Assembly: GCA_024278035.1 (NCBI GenBank)
Contig: JAJRUA010000157.1
Location: 1-8,713 of the forward strand
From: Planctomycetota bacterium
GTDB taxonomy: Bacteria > Planctomycetota > Planctomycetia > Pirellulales > Lacipirellulaceae
DNA: 8,713 nt
Direction: 5' to 3'
Position numbers and translations under genes: made by a program
Shown here: piece by piece, positions 1-7,981 of the stretch
Numbering within the stretch: position 1 is the first letter of the stretch
How the letters are laid out: each line of letters starts with the position of its first letter
The notes under the pieces: model-generated
What the model was told of the DNA's origin: nothing
What the model saw: the letters and a program-made list of their open reading frames with translations, nothing else
Databases searched by the model: none

Positions 1-202
1 TCGCGAGAGGCTCACTTTGAGCAACACTTGGCAAGGGCTTGGGTTCGTTGTACCGCTGGGCGTAGCGCGACGCCTCGGCGGCAGTAGCAGTCGAGGGACT
101 GGAACGAATCCAAGTCTGTTCTGCCTCCGCACAACAGGCCTCTCGTCCAGCACCGGTTACGGCCAGCAACACCATCAGCCATTGAATTCTATCGAATCGC
201 AT
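1..202 (-). CDS. N-terminus of predicted secreted protein (partial)
   Basis: Read on the minus strand from an ATG at 200-202, this frame stays open for 67 codons to the window edge, so the C-terminus lies outside the window. The first residues are MRFDRIQWLMVLLAVTGAG, followed by a short stretch ending CCAEA. This is a basic n-region, a hydrophobic core of about 11 residues and a plausible AXA-like cleavage site near residue 27, so a Sec signal peptide is likely. The mature part that is visible is polar and rich in Ala, Ser and Pro, with no recognisable domain. A weak purine-rich GGGGAAG lies about 8 nt before the ATG. The gene diverges from the kinase at 423. The family is unknown. Export is an inference from the N-terminus alone. 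The plus-strand frame over the same bases looks non-coding. Confidence 0.6.
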   Translation of the reverse strand, partial: MRFDRIQWLMVLLAVTGAGREACCAEAEQTWIRSSPSTATAAEASRYAQRYNEPKPLPSVAQSEPLA

Positions 203-422
203 CGTTTGTCTTCCCCGAGAAGGAAATTGAGAAAGTCTTCTGTAAGCAGCTTTTACGGAGAAGAGCGGGGCACGACAAGCCGAGTAGCCTTTGTTAGCTG
301 GTTTTCTTGCCAACCTGACTGCTAGCTGACAAAGCCGAACTGAGTTAATCTGGGAGGAAAGAGATACGCCCCTCCCGCACGTTCGCCTCACCTGTTGTGC
401 CCATGCCCCCCCGGCTTTGCCC
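203..422. promoter_or_regulatory. Divergent intergenic leader between secreted protein and kinase
   Basis: These 220 bp separate two divergent genes and must hold both promoters, but no convincing promoter pair can be assigned. GGGAGG at 352-357 can pair with CCTCCC at 371-376 to form a 6-bp hairpin in the kinase leader. That GGAGG looks like a ribosome binding site but lies 66 nt before the kinase ATG and has no start codon at normal distance. The motif TGCCCATGCCCCCC occurs twice, at 398-411 and 418-431; the second copy contains the probable kinase start. The first copy opens a 12-codon frame (403-441) that overlaps the kinase start. Confidence 0.45.
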
Positions 423-2279
423 ATGCCCCCCGAAACGCTAGGCCCCTACGCCATCGGAAAAATCCTCGGCAAAGGAGGGATGGGGTCGGTCTATCGAGCG
501 GTCCACATCCAGACGGGCGAACAAGTGGCCGTCAAAGCGCTGAGCCCGCAGCTCGCCGTTTCCGAAGGTTTTCGGGATCGGTTTGAAGCGGAGATCGAAT
601 CGCTTCAAACACTTCGCCATGCTGGCATCGTCCGACTTTATGGCTACGGCGAAGAGGAGGGCATGCTTTTCTATGCCATGGAATTGGTCGAAGGCCCCAG
701 TTTGGAAGAAGAAATTCGCAGCGGGCGACGCTTCACCTGGCGAGAAACAGCACAAATTGGCATTCAAGTCAGCCGCGCCCTCAAGCATGCCCACGACCAT
801 GGCGTTGTTCATCGCGATATCAAGCCGGCCAACCTTTTGATCGATGCCAAGGGCCGGGCCAAGCTCGCCGATTTTGGCATTGCCCGGCTGTTTGGATCGA
901 CCGGCATGACCATCGCCGGCGGCGTGCTCGGCACGGCCGATTATATGTCACCCGAACAGGCGGCGGGCAAGCCGGTCACAGCCCGATGCGATCAGTACAG
1001 CCTTGGCGGTGTTCTGTACGCACTGCTGGCAGGACGCCCCCCGTTTCGTGCCTCGGACTTGGCGGCGATGCTCCAACTTCAGCGGTATGCCATTCCTGAA
1101 TCGGTGCAACGCTACGCCCCTGATGCGCCGGAAGAGATGGATCGAACGATCCTCCAGCTCCTTTCCAAAAAACCCAAGGATCGTTTTCCTAACACGCTGA
1201 TCCTGGCCAAGCATTTGGAAGCGATGGTCCGAGCGCTGGGGCGTCCTCCCGGCTCCGACGACTTTGATCTCTACGACGCCTCGGCAAAGCATTCGACCGA
1301 CGGGGTTCGGGTTGCCGGTGTGCAACTCGAAGATGCGGAAGAGGACAAGAATGAGGAACTCGATTTGGCCGCCACCCGAGTGGCGACCGATCATTCGCCC
1401 CCCCTCTCGATTGGCCCTCTCGACTCAGAGGCCCCCTCCTCTGAAGACCTCACCCCTTCTGAGGCAACGACGCCCAGCGTTTCGCAAGTTCGATCTCAAA
1501 CGGGCGACACCAGTAGCGAACCGGCGACGTTCGTCAGCTCGACTCATTACACGAAGGTCGAAACAAAGAAAAAAGAGGCTCCCCCCGTTTGGAAACCTTG
1601 GGTCGGTCAAGCGGTTGTCTTACTGTTAGCGTTCGGATTCATCGGCAGTGCCGCATGGTGGTGGACCCTACCGCTGGATGCGGATGCTCTGTTTCAACGC
1701 ATTGAGGCGCGCCAGTCACGCGGCGAAATGGACCGTTCGGCCCGGGAAGACATCGTCGAGTTCGTCGAACGCTTTCCCGACGACCCTCGGGCAAACACCG
1801 CTGGCCTGTGGGGGCAGGAAATTGAGCTCGAACGAATGAAAAAAAAGCTGGCTCTTACGCGACGCAATTCTCTCCCAAAAGGGTCTGGCGACGCGCCCCA
1901 TGGTGCTGCCGAGGAGCTTCTTTATCGCAGGGCTAGTGAAATCGCGCGGCGCAACCCGGGCAACGGGGCCGCCGCGTTTCAGTCGCTCGCCTCGCTGCTA
2001 GAAGCGGGCGTCGAAGGCGATCCCCAACGCGAAGCCTACGCCCAACTCGCTCATCAAGAAGCCGAACGGCTTCGCCAAATCGACCGAGACGAGCAAACAT
2101 TGCTTGCCAAGTTTGTCCACAGCCGCACGAAAGAAGCCCGCAGCCTGATGGCCGCCGACCGTGCCGCTGCCGTCCGCATCCTCACCGGCGTCCTATCGCT
2201 CGTCGAACGAACCGACACAACGGGGCCCGCGCTCGACGAAGCCAAAACACTGCTTGCCATCGCTCGGCGAAGAAACTAA
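423..2279 (+). CDS. Transmembrane PknB-type Ser/Thr protein kinase
   Basis: A protein of 618 aa that should phosphorylate Ser/Thr on cytoplasmic targets. The kinase domain fills about residues 9-270. It has a Gly-rich loop GKGGMGSVY (16-24), the ATP-binding lysine in VAVK (K38), a probable alpha-C glutamate (E57), the catalytic loop HRDIKPAN with D132, the DFG aspartate D150, and the SPEQ motif (176-179) closing the activation loop. All key residues are present, so it should be active; the HRD arginine marks it as an RD kinase controlled through its activation loop. An acidic Ser/Thr-rich linker (about 275-385) leads to one membrane helix at about 394-414 ([11 protein letters not shown] core). 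The last 200 residues are predicted to be extracytoplasmic and charged, with no sensor domain I recognise. An ATG at 423 is chosen over the in-frame TTG at 417. No Shine-Dalgarno site is seen. hemL follows after 61 bp on the same strand, so co-transcription is possible. Confidence 0.95.
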   Translation: MPPETLGPYAIGKILGKGGMGSVYRAVHIQTGEQVAVKALSPQLAVSEGFRDRFEAEIESLQTLRHAGIVRLYGYGEEEGMLFYAMELVEGPSLEEEIRSGRRFTWRETAQIGIQVSRALKHAHDHGVVHRDIKPANLLIDAKGRAKLADFGIARLFGSTGMTIAGGVLGTADYMSPEQAAGKPVTARCDQYSLGGVLYALLAGRPPFRASDLAAMLQLQRYAIPESVQRYAPDAPEEMDRTILQLLSKKPKDRFPNTLILAKHLEAMVRALGRPPGSDDFDLYDASAKHSTDGVRVAGVQLEDAEEDKNEELDLAATRVATDHSPPLSIGPLDSEAPSSEDLTPSEATTPSVSQVRSQTGDTSSEPATFVSSTHYTKVETKKKEAPPVWKPWVGQAVVLLLAFGFIGSAAWWWTLPLDADALFQRIEARQSRGEMDRSAREDIVEFVERFPDDPRANTAGLWGQEIELERMKKKLALTRRNSLPKGSGDAPHGAAEELLYRRASEIARRNPGNGAAAFQSLASLLEAGVEGDPQREAYAQLAHQEAERLRQIDRDEQTLLAKFVHSRTKEARSLMAADRAAAVRILTGVLSLVERTDTTGPALDEAKTLLAIARRRN

Positions 2280-2340
2280 ATCGATAGATTTCAGCAAACA
2301 GCGATCCGCTATCTCTCCTTCAACCCGCTACCAACTTCGC

Positions 2341-3630
2341 ATGACGCTCTCTCATAATAAAAGCCATGCTGCCTTCTCTCTTGCCAAGTCACGCATGCCA
2401 GGCGGTGTGAACAGCCCGGCCCGCGCGTTTGGTGCCGTGGGGGGCGAGCCCCCGTTCATTGACCAGGCTGAAGGGGCTTATCTCCTTGACATAGATGGCA
2501 ATCGCTATATCGATTACGTCGGCTCTTGGGGACCCATGATTTTTGGTCATGCCTACCCGCCGGTGGTGGAAGCCCTCGAACGGACCGTCCGCAAGGGAAC
2601 GAGCTTCGGCGCTCCGACTGAAGGAGAGAATGAACTGGCGGAACTGATTATCGAATCGGTTCCGAGCGTCGAACGCATTCGGCTGGTGAACTCCGGCACC
2701 GAAGCGACCATGAGTGCCATCCGCTTGGCCCGTGGCTACACGGGACGGGATCGCATCGTCAAGTTCGCAGGCAACTACCACGGCCATGTCGATAGCCTAC
2801 TCGTCTCTGCCGGCAGCGCTGCGGCGACGCTAGCCGTGCCCGACTCACCCGGTGTGACGGCAGGCACGGCAGCCGATACGGTTGTCTTGCCCTACAACGA
2901 CCCCCAAGCCCTCGAAGAGGTTTTTGCTCAACAGGGAGCCCAAATCGCGGCGGTCATTTTCGAGCCCGTGTGCGGCAATATGGGCGTTGTTCCGCCGAGC
3001 GATGCGTTCTTAGCCGCCCTGGATCGCGTGCCTCGTGAGCACGGGGCATTGCTCATTTGCGACGAAGTGATGACCGGCTTTCGGCTTGCCCTGGGCGGGG
3101 CACAGGAGCGGCTGGGCATTTCACCCGACTTGACGACACTCGGAAAAATCGTCGGTGGCGGCTTGCCCGTGGGGGCCTACGGCGGCAAGGCATCGATTAT
3201 GGCAAAGATGCTCCCCGAGGGCCCCGTCTTTCAGGCGGGCACGCTCAGTGGCAACCCGCTTGCCACCGCCGCCGGTTCTGCCACCCTACGGGCACTGCGT
3301 GATACGCCGCCGTACGAACGGATCGATAAGCTGGCCGAACGTCTCGAAGCGGGGCTCCTTATTGCAGCGACCGATGCAGGCGTGCCCCACGTCGTTCAGC
3401 GTGTCGGCAGCATGATCACGCTCTTCTTTAGTGAGGGGCCCATTCGCAGTTGGGCCGACGCTGCCGCTTGCGACACGGCCCGGTTCGGCCGTTATTTCTG
3501 GGGCATGTTGGACCGCGGCGTCTACCTCCCGTGCAGCCAGTACGAAGCCCTGTTCGTCAGTGCGGCCCACACCGAATCGGACATCGATGCGACAATCGAA
3601 GCGGCCCGCGCGGCGCTGGCAGAGTCATGA
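2341..3630 (+). CDS. hemL: Glutamate-1-semialdehyde 2,1-aminomutase
   Basis: This cytoplasmic PLP enzyme converts glutamate-1-semialdehyde to 5-aminolevulinate, the last step of the C5 route to haem and other tetrapyrroles. Its 429 aa match the usual HemL length. Class-III aminotransferase fold features are in order: the N-terminal [12 protein letters not shown] motif, the cofactor phosphate-binding region [15 protein letters not shown] starting at N117, GNYHGH (144-149), the PLP-ring aspartate D241 in [10 protein letters not shown], the Schiff-base lysine K269 in [18 protein letters not shown], and GTLSGNPLA. Nothing is missing. The ATG at 2341 is chosen because family similarity begins right after it; the frame is open upstream into the kinase gene but has no better start. 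No Shine-Dalgarno site precedes it. The aminomutase is expected to work as a dimer with glutamyl-tRNA reductase (HemA), which is not in this window. The neighbouring kinase gives no clear functional link. Confidence 0.97.
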   Translation: MTLSHNKSHAAFSLAKSRMPGGVNSPARAFGAVGGEPPFIDQAEGAYLLDIDGNRYIDYVGSWGPMIFGHAYPPVVEALERTVRKGTSFGAPTEGENELAELIIESVPSVERIRLVNSGTEATMSAIRLARGYTGRDRIVKFAGNYHGHVDSLLVSAGSAAATLAVPDSPGVTAGTAADTVVLPYNDPQALEEVFAQQGAQIAAVIFEPVCGNMGVVPPSDAFLAALDRVPREHGALLICDEVMTGFRLALGGAQERLGISPDLTTLGKIVGGGLPVGAYGGKASIMAKMLPEGPVFQAGTLSGNPLATAAGSATLRALRDTPPYERIDKLAERLEAGLLIAATDAGVPHVVQRVGSMITLFFSEGPIRSWADAAACDTARFGRYFWGMLDRGVYLPCSQYEALFVSAAHTESDIDATIEAARAALAES

Positions 3631-3713
3631 ATTTCGCAGCCATGAAATTTCGTGGCGGGGCGTGGCCGGGTTCGGTTTACTGCCCGTTTCAGGTTCATCG
3701 TGCTGGCAACTTT

Positions 3714-4457
3714 TCAGCTCAGCGCAATCGTTCGTGCCAGCGGCTCCAATACCGACTCCACAACGTACGCGTCAATCACCTCGAAACAAACTTTGGCCAG
3801 TTCGTCAAATGCGGTGACAAACGTCTGGCCCGACTCAAGGCTGCCGTAACGGCGGGCTGTGATGTAGACACTGAGTTGGTCTTCTTGGTATTCGCCTGTC
3901 CGAATTTGGAACGGCGTGGTGCGAGTCTCGACGCCAACACGAATCTGTGTGCGACACTCTTCGTCCATCGCCAGCGTGAGCATCGGCTCGTGTGTGATGA
4001 ACGATGTGCCCGGCATCGTAGAGAGTCTTTCCAACGCCGGGCAAACGCCTAACGCTTCCGCGATAATTTGATTATGGTTTCCCCGGCAGTTGAAATCAAA
4101 ACCAACCAACAAATCGAGCGCTTCGCAGTCGAGCGGGCTCAACGATAGTTCGTAGGGGGCCAGCTCCAGCGCCTTGCGGTGCTGTTCTAACGCGGTGTCG
4201 ATCTTCTCCGGATTGAGTTGCCCTGAAGCAATTCGCCGCGACTCGAACGAACACCACCGATAAGAACCCTGTGTCTTATCCCCTTCCAGAACAAAATCGT
4301 TCTTGCCCCGGGCATAAAAGTTTTGCATCTCGGGGTACTGCTTACGCATCTGTTCAGCAAAGTGCAGAATCGACTCACGGCTATTGGATAACTCCATCTC
4401 CGTATTGAGATTCATATTCAGATAGAAGTCATCCGACAACGAATCGTAGCGATTCAT
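3714..4457 (-). CDS. Conserved-looking hypothetical protein, soluble, 247 aa
   Basis: I do not recognise the family. The protein begins MNRYDSLSDDFYLNMNLNTE and has no signal peptide or membrane helix, so it is probably cytoplasmic. It is mixed alpha/beta in composition, slightly acidic, and has segments that read like a genuinely folded protein, for example LHFAEQMRKQYPEMQNFY near the N-terminus and YELSLSPLDCEALDLLVGFD in the middle, the latter followed by a GNHNQII stretch. The end is amphipathic (FDELAKVCFEVIDAYVVES). The start is an ATG at 4455-4457, with a weak purine-rich AAAAAGG upstream. A TTG at 4530-4532 would add 25 residues including a hydrophobic run, but looks less natural. The gene converges on hemL with an 83-bp gap and follows the DUF4332 gene on the same strand, separated by a probable terminator, so it likely has its own promoter between 4458 and 4538. 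Confidence 0.8.
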   Translation of the reverse strand: MNRYDSLSDDFYLNMNLNTEMELSNSRESILHFAEQMRKQYPEMQNFYARGKNDFVLEGDKTQGSYRWCSFESRRIASGQLNPEKIDTALEQHRKALELAPYELSLSPLDCEALDLLVGFDFNCRGNHNQIIAEALGVCPALERLSTMPGTSFITHEPMLTLAMDEECRTQIRVGVETRTTPFQIRTGEYQEDQLSVYITARRYGSLESGQTFVTAFDELAKVCFEVIDAYVVESVLEPLARTIALS

Positions 4458-4538
4458 ACCCGTGCCTTTTTCATCAACAGCCAACAGTAAAATCAGAGGG
4501 ACAAGTATAAAGCCCCTCCAAAAAAACGCCAAGACGCC

Positions 4539-4632
4539 AAAAAAAGCTGGACAGGATCATAGGATTGAAAAAGATCGACAGGATGATTCTTCCCTGTAAA
4601 TCTCCCGTAAATCCGGTGAGCCCGTCCAGCTT
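4539..4632 (-). terminator. Long imperfect palindrome with T tract, probable terminator of the 4640-7837 gene
   Basis: AAGCTGGAC at 4544-4552 is perfectly complementary in inverted order to GTCCAGCTT at 4624-4632. The symmetry continues inward as an imperfect match over about 40 bp per arm, with a centre near 4588. On the minus strand the hairpin begins 8 nt after the stop codon of the large gene and is followed at once by seven T residues (4539-4545 as A on the plus strand), the pattern of a Rho-independent terminator. The arms contain variants of the word ACAGGAT (4551-4557 and 4578-4584) and its relatives. I recall ACAGGAT-rich palindromes as interspersed repeats in environmental bacterial genomes. 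One copy is seen here, so repeat status is inference; the dyad itself is directly visible. Confidence 0.7.
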
Positions 4633-4639
4633 ACTAAAA

Positions 4640-7600
4640 TCAGGCGACGCTGACCGATCGGCGTTGTTGGGCACCCCGAATCCACTGGCCGACTTCTTCG
4701 AGATCGGGCCGTTGAGAGCCACGTAGGGCCCGTTGGCCTTCGGGCGTGTCGCAGAAAGGTTCGACAAACTCCAGCAGTTCCGACGGCTTCATCGTGGCGA
4801 TTCCCTCGGGCGTGGTAAAACCGCAACCGACAAGCACCTGCGAATCGTGCCCTCGCAGGCCGGGCACACAGCAGATCAGGTTCGCCTGATGTTGCCAGGC
4901 GACAATCGTCGCGGCATCGATCCGTTTATTGTCGAGTTGTAAGGCAAGGTTCTCCGGATCGGCGGCCAGCAGGTCTGCCACGGTCACAATGCCGAGCGCT
5001 GTCAGTTGCTTCGCCCGCTTAGGACCAATCGACGGGGCTGCCTCAATCTCATCATGCGTATTGAGATAAAATTTTAATGTTTTTACGGTCGTCCGCTCGG
5101 AAGAACGAGCCGAGGATCGAGATTGCCGGCTCGATCGGCTTCGCTCGCTTCGCGAACTACTGCGCGAACTCCGCCGTTCACCACTGCGCTCACTGCTGCG
5201 ATTACTCCGTTCGCTGTAGTTGCGTTCGCTACTTCTCTCACCACGTCCTTCTCGATCGCCGAAACGGTTCGAGCGTTCTCCGCCCGACTCTCGGCGTCGC
5301 GAGTTCTCACGAATCCGGTCGTGTCGCTCTTGGCGGTTGCGTCGCCAGATTTCCGACAAACCCGACGATCGCCAGCGGCCCAGCTCGTCGCTTGAGAGTT
5401 CAATCCAATCGCTGATCGAAGTGGACGATTTCCACGCAAACCGTCCTTGCGAAAGGGTCTTGGCGAGTTCATCAGCGTCCGTCTCGGCAAAGTCCTCTAT
5501 GCAGAGAACGCCTGCCGCCGCAAGGACCTTGGCCTCCTCAAAAGAGAGCCCGGGCAGAAAGCAAACGAGCGCCGAATGCGCTTGCCACAGCGCAACCAAC
5601 TCAGCCGTCACGCCTGAGATTGCCAACTCCTCGGCAACGGCACTCGGGTCCGCCGAGACCAAGTCGCGTACGGTTCGGATGCGTGCCCGCTCAAAAACTT
5701 CTTTTCGATTCTCGATCGGAATCGGGAACCGCTCGATGGAGTCGTTGATTTCGAGAACAAAGCGTGAGCGCGTTTCGACACGAGTTTCTATGCGCTTTTC
5801 TACGTGCCTTCCGACACGTTTTTCTACCGCGGGTAGCTTTCTCTCTTGCTGCACGACAGGACGAACTTCGATGCGTTGCTGGTCACGAACAGACCGGACC
5901 ACGACACCTAAGGAACGGAACCGTTCGATGGCCGGACGCCGCTGCGTGAACAAGAGAACTTGTCGGCCCCGCCGGTGGAAGTCGTCTATCGCGACCGCCA
6001 AGTTGGCTGTGTGGCGATCGCTTAGTCGCTCGAACGGCTCTACGAGCACCAGTGGCAAACGGACTCCCGCTTCGACGCACGCATCGGCGAGTGCCAATCG
6101 AAGGGCCCAAACCACAAGTTGGCTTTGTTCGGCATCGAGCTGCTGTTGGGTAAGAACGTGCCCAAGGCGATTGCGGACTTCACAGGACCGGCCACCAGAG
6201 ACCAGCTTGAGTCCTGTCAATTCGCCATCGGATAGTTTGGCAAGAATGTCGGATGCACGGAGTGGCGTTAAGCGCCCCGGCTGTTGGAGGCTTGCCTTAG
6301 CGCCACTCAATTGTGCCTGGACGACCGAAAGCTGCTGCCGCCACTGCCCCAGGTCGCTCGCCTCGAACAACCGGCGGCGACGTTCGGATAGCTCATCGTA
6401 CTCCGCTTCCAGGCGACGCAGTTGAGCGTCGAGCCCGGCAAGCTGTTCGGCAAGTTCGCCTCGGCGGGTTTCTAGCACCGATCGATCGGTGCGAACGTCG
6501 GCTGTCCGCTCCATCGGCTTTGCGGTTCGCGCGCGGCTGGTCCGCCAGAGGGTTTCACGCCGCTGGAGCAGCTTTTCTAATTGGTGACGCAACTCCGCTT
6601 GCGAGCGCTCAAGCTGTTCCGATTCATCGCCCAGTTCTTGCGTACGAAGGGCCCGGTCTTGCTGGGTAACAAGATCGGCAAGCCGATCGATGTGCTGTCC
6701 CAACATTTCGACCAGGGGATTCATCCGCGGATGGGCGTCGGCACAAAGGCATAGGGGCGAGCCACTCGATCGGGCGAACCGCGCCACCTCGCTCTCCAAA
6801 TCAGCCACCAAACGCTGCGCCACCGCGACGCTCGCACGCTGGTCTGCTAGCGGCAATTCCGGGCAAGAATCATCCGGGTGGACCTGGGCCAGTTCGCTAC
6901 GGACGTAGGCTTCGCGCTGTTCGAGTTGGGCAAGGGTCGCTCGCCAACGGGTGATCTGTTCGTCCAAGTCTTCAATGCGCGGCCCCCAATCCTCGGCGGC
7001 CTGATGGCTTTCTGCCTCTTCCGCCATGCGGGAGAGTTCTTCGTAACGCAGCCGGGAGGCATCGGCATTAAGCTGGGCGTCGGTCGATTGCAAATGTCGC
7101 CGCAGTTCTTCGGCTTCGTGCTGCAAACTCTGTCGCTCGGAGCGAAGCGTGTCGAGCCGCTGCTCAAGCGCTGTACTCTCCAGACGTTCTTGGCCAAGAC
7201 GCGACTCGATGCTTGCCGCCAATTCGTCACGTTGTCGCAAAAGTTCGCCATGCTGCGGCAAAGAAGAAAAAGGGTCTTCGGTGCTATGAGACGGACTAAG
7301 CTGGCGGAAAGTGGCAGCAACCGCTGGCGAAAGCAACTCGGCCAGCTCTCGCCGAGCCTCCGAATCCCGCCCCCCGAACATCACCAAAGCAAGCACCGAC
7401 GAGGGCGCACCGGCGTGCCAAGCGGCAACTCCTGCCGGAGCTTGCACAGCCTGAGCTTGCCCAGCCACGGGAAGTTGGCCCGGCGATTGGCCTTCGCGAA
7501 AGGCAATCGTTAGCTTCGGATCGTACCGATCTCCCGTCCGGCGCAAGCGGATATCGCTCGACAGACGTTCGTCTTGAGGCAGGCCTGGATTTCGATGAGA

Positions 7601-7837
7601 GTTCACATAGAGGCTCGAAGCCGCTGTCACTTCGCCTCGCAACCAAGCTGTCGTCGCATTGGTCCTTGCCATAGGCGGCAATTCGTGCCCCAGCAGCAGA
7701 TGGCTCACCAAGTCTCCCAGCGCGGCGAGTTCGCCCGCCGAATCACTGGTCAGCACATTCATCCTGGGTGATAAACGCTCGATTGACAGACCCGGATAAC
7801 CATGGGCATTCTCGGTTGCGACGCTAACTAGCCTCAT
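4640..7837 (-). CDS. SMC/YhaN-like coiled-coil protein with two DUF4332-type HhH domains, ATPase motifs eroded
   Basis: A protein of about 1065 aa. Residues 1-190 resemble the N-terminal half of a YhaN/SbcC-like ATPase, but where a Walker A would stand (about 29-37) it reads LTSDSAGEL, without the Lys. About 196-512 is a long heptad-rich coiled coil with a break near C363/C365. About 530-650 resembles the C-terminal ATPase half: LDAEQSQLVVWALRLALAD replaces the ABC signature, and LPLVLVEPF (E600) replaces Walker B. A 12-bp tandem repeat encodes a charged hinge (about 671-690). Two DUF4332-like domains follow (about 701-798 and 931-1028), the second with a clear helix-hairpin-helix core SIGPKRAKQLTALGI. 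Between them lies an Arg/Ser-rich linker (832-915). A role in DNA or nucleoid organisation is inferred, not shown. The start at 7837 has GGAG 9 nt upstream and fits the family N-terminus (MRLVSVATEN); an ATG at 7855 adds six residues. The reverse-strand frames inside it are artefacts. Confidence 0.9.
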   Translation of the reverse strand: MRLVSVATENAHGYPGLSIERLSPRMNVLTSDSAGELAALGDLVSHLLLGHELPPMARTNATTAWLRGEVTAASSLYVNSHRNPGLPQDERLSSDIRLRRTGDRYDPKLTIAFREGQSPGQLPVAGQAQAVQAPAGVAAWHAGAPSSVLALVMFGGRDSEARRELAELLSPAVAATFRQLSPSHSTEDPFSSLPQHGELLRQRDELAASIESRLGQERLESTALEQRLDTLRSERQSLQHEAEELRRHLQSTDAQLNADASRLRYEELSRMAEEAESHQAAEDWGPRIEDLDEQITRWRATLAQLEQREAYVRSELAQVHPDDSCPELPLADQRASVAVAQRLVADLESEVARFARSSGSPLCLCADAHPRMNPLVEMLGQHIDRLADLVTQQDRALRTQELGDESEQLERSQAELRHQLEKLLQRRETLWRTSRARTAKPMERTADVRTDRSVLETRRGELAEQLAGLDAQLRRLEAEYDELSERRRRLFEASDLGQWRQQLSVVQAQLSGAKASLQQPGRLTPLRASDILAKLSDGELTGLKLVSGGRSCEVRNRLGHVLTQQQLDAEQSQLVVWALRLALADACVEAGVRLPLVLVEPFERLSDRHTANLAVAIDDFHRRGRQVLLFTQRRPAIERFRSLGVVVRSVRDQQRIEVRPVVQQERKLPAVEKRVGRHVEKRIETRVETRSRFVLEINDSIERFPIPIENRKEVFERARIRTVRDLVSADPSAVAEELAISGVTAELVALWQAHSALVCFLPGLSFEEAKVLAAAGVLCIEDFAETDADELAKTLSQGRFAWKSSTSISDWIELSSDELGRWRSSGLSEIWRRNRQERHDRIRENSRRRESGGERSNRFGDREGRGERSSERNYSERSNRSSERSGERRSSRSSSRSERSRSSRQSRSSARSSERTTVKTLKFYLNTHDEIEAAPSIGPKRAKQLTALGIVTVADLLAADPENLALQLDNKRIDAATIVAWQHQANLICCVPGLRGHDSQVLVGCGFTTPEGIATMKPSELLEFVEPFCDTPEGQRALRGSQRPDLEEVGQWIRGAQQRRSVSVA
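5769..5828 (-). repeat. Five tandem 12-bp units inside the large coding sequence
   Basis: The plus strand shows five successive 12-mers: CGCGTTTCGACA, CGAGTTTCTATG, CGCTTTTCTACG, TGCCTTCCGACA and CGTTTTTCTACC. They are diverged copies of one unit. Twelve is a multiple of three, so the frame is kept. The minus-strand product has a four-residue period: VEKR, VGRH, VEKR, IETR, VETR (about residues 671-690). This segment joins the ATPase-like region to the first DUF4332 domain and should form a charged helix. Confidence 0.8.
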
Positions 7838-7846
7838 CGCTTGTAT

Positions 7847-7870
7847 CTCCACCATCCTTGGGACTCCCCC
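7847..7870 (-). promoter_or_regulatory. Two ribosome binding sites deciding the start of the large gene
   Basis: On the minus strand GGTGGAG (7847-7853) lies 9 nt before the ATG at 7835-7837, and GGGGGAG (7864-7870) lies 8 nt before the ATG at 7853-7855. Both spacings are good, so initiation at either codon is possible. The downstream ATG is preferred because it puts the first beta strand at the usual place for this ATPase type. Confidence 0.5.
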
Positions 7871-7981
7871 GGCTCGGCTTCGTCAACGCAGAAACCGAAC
7901 GTATGGGGCAATAGGGTATTCCAGTGAAGCTAGCGAAGACCTGCCAAAGAGGCAATATCGGCTTCCGAAGAAATCTTAGGT

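Noticed and set aside
250..278. Possible minus-strand promoter TTGTCG, 17-bp spacer, TAAAAG before the secreted protein
   Set aside because: Both boxes match the sigma-70 consensus poorly, and planctomycete promoters are not well enough defined to support a call.
17..325. 102-codon plus-strand open frame
   Set aside because: Composition is Ser/Arg/Gly-rich without structure, and it lies antisense to a minus-strand frame with a clear signal peptide.
3450..4052. 200-codon plus-strand open frame after hemL
   Set aside because: It overlaps hemL and runs antisense to the well-formed 247-aa protein; its Arg-rich composition is typical of a reverse-strand shadow.
4458..4532. TTG-initiated 25-residue extension of the 247-aa protein with a hydrophobic run
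   Set aside because: There is a normal ATG at 4455-4457, after which the sequence becomes protein-like. The extension overlaps the expected promoter region and begins beside the terminator T tract.
5220..6425. 401-codon plus-strand open frame
   Set aside because: It is antisense to the large coiled-coil gene and is Arg/Ser/Thr-rich, an artefact of high-GC coding on the other strand.
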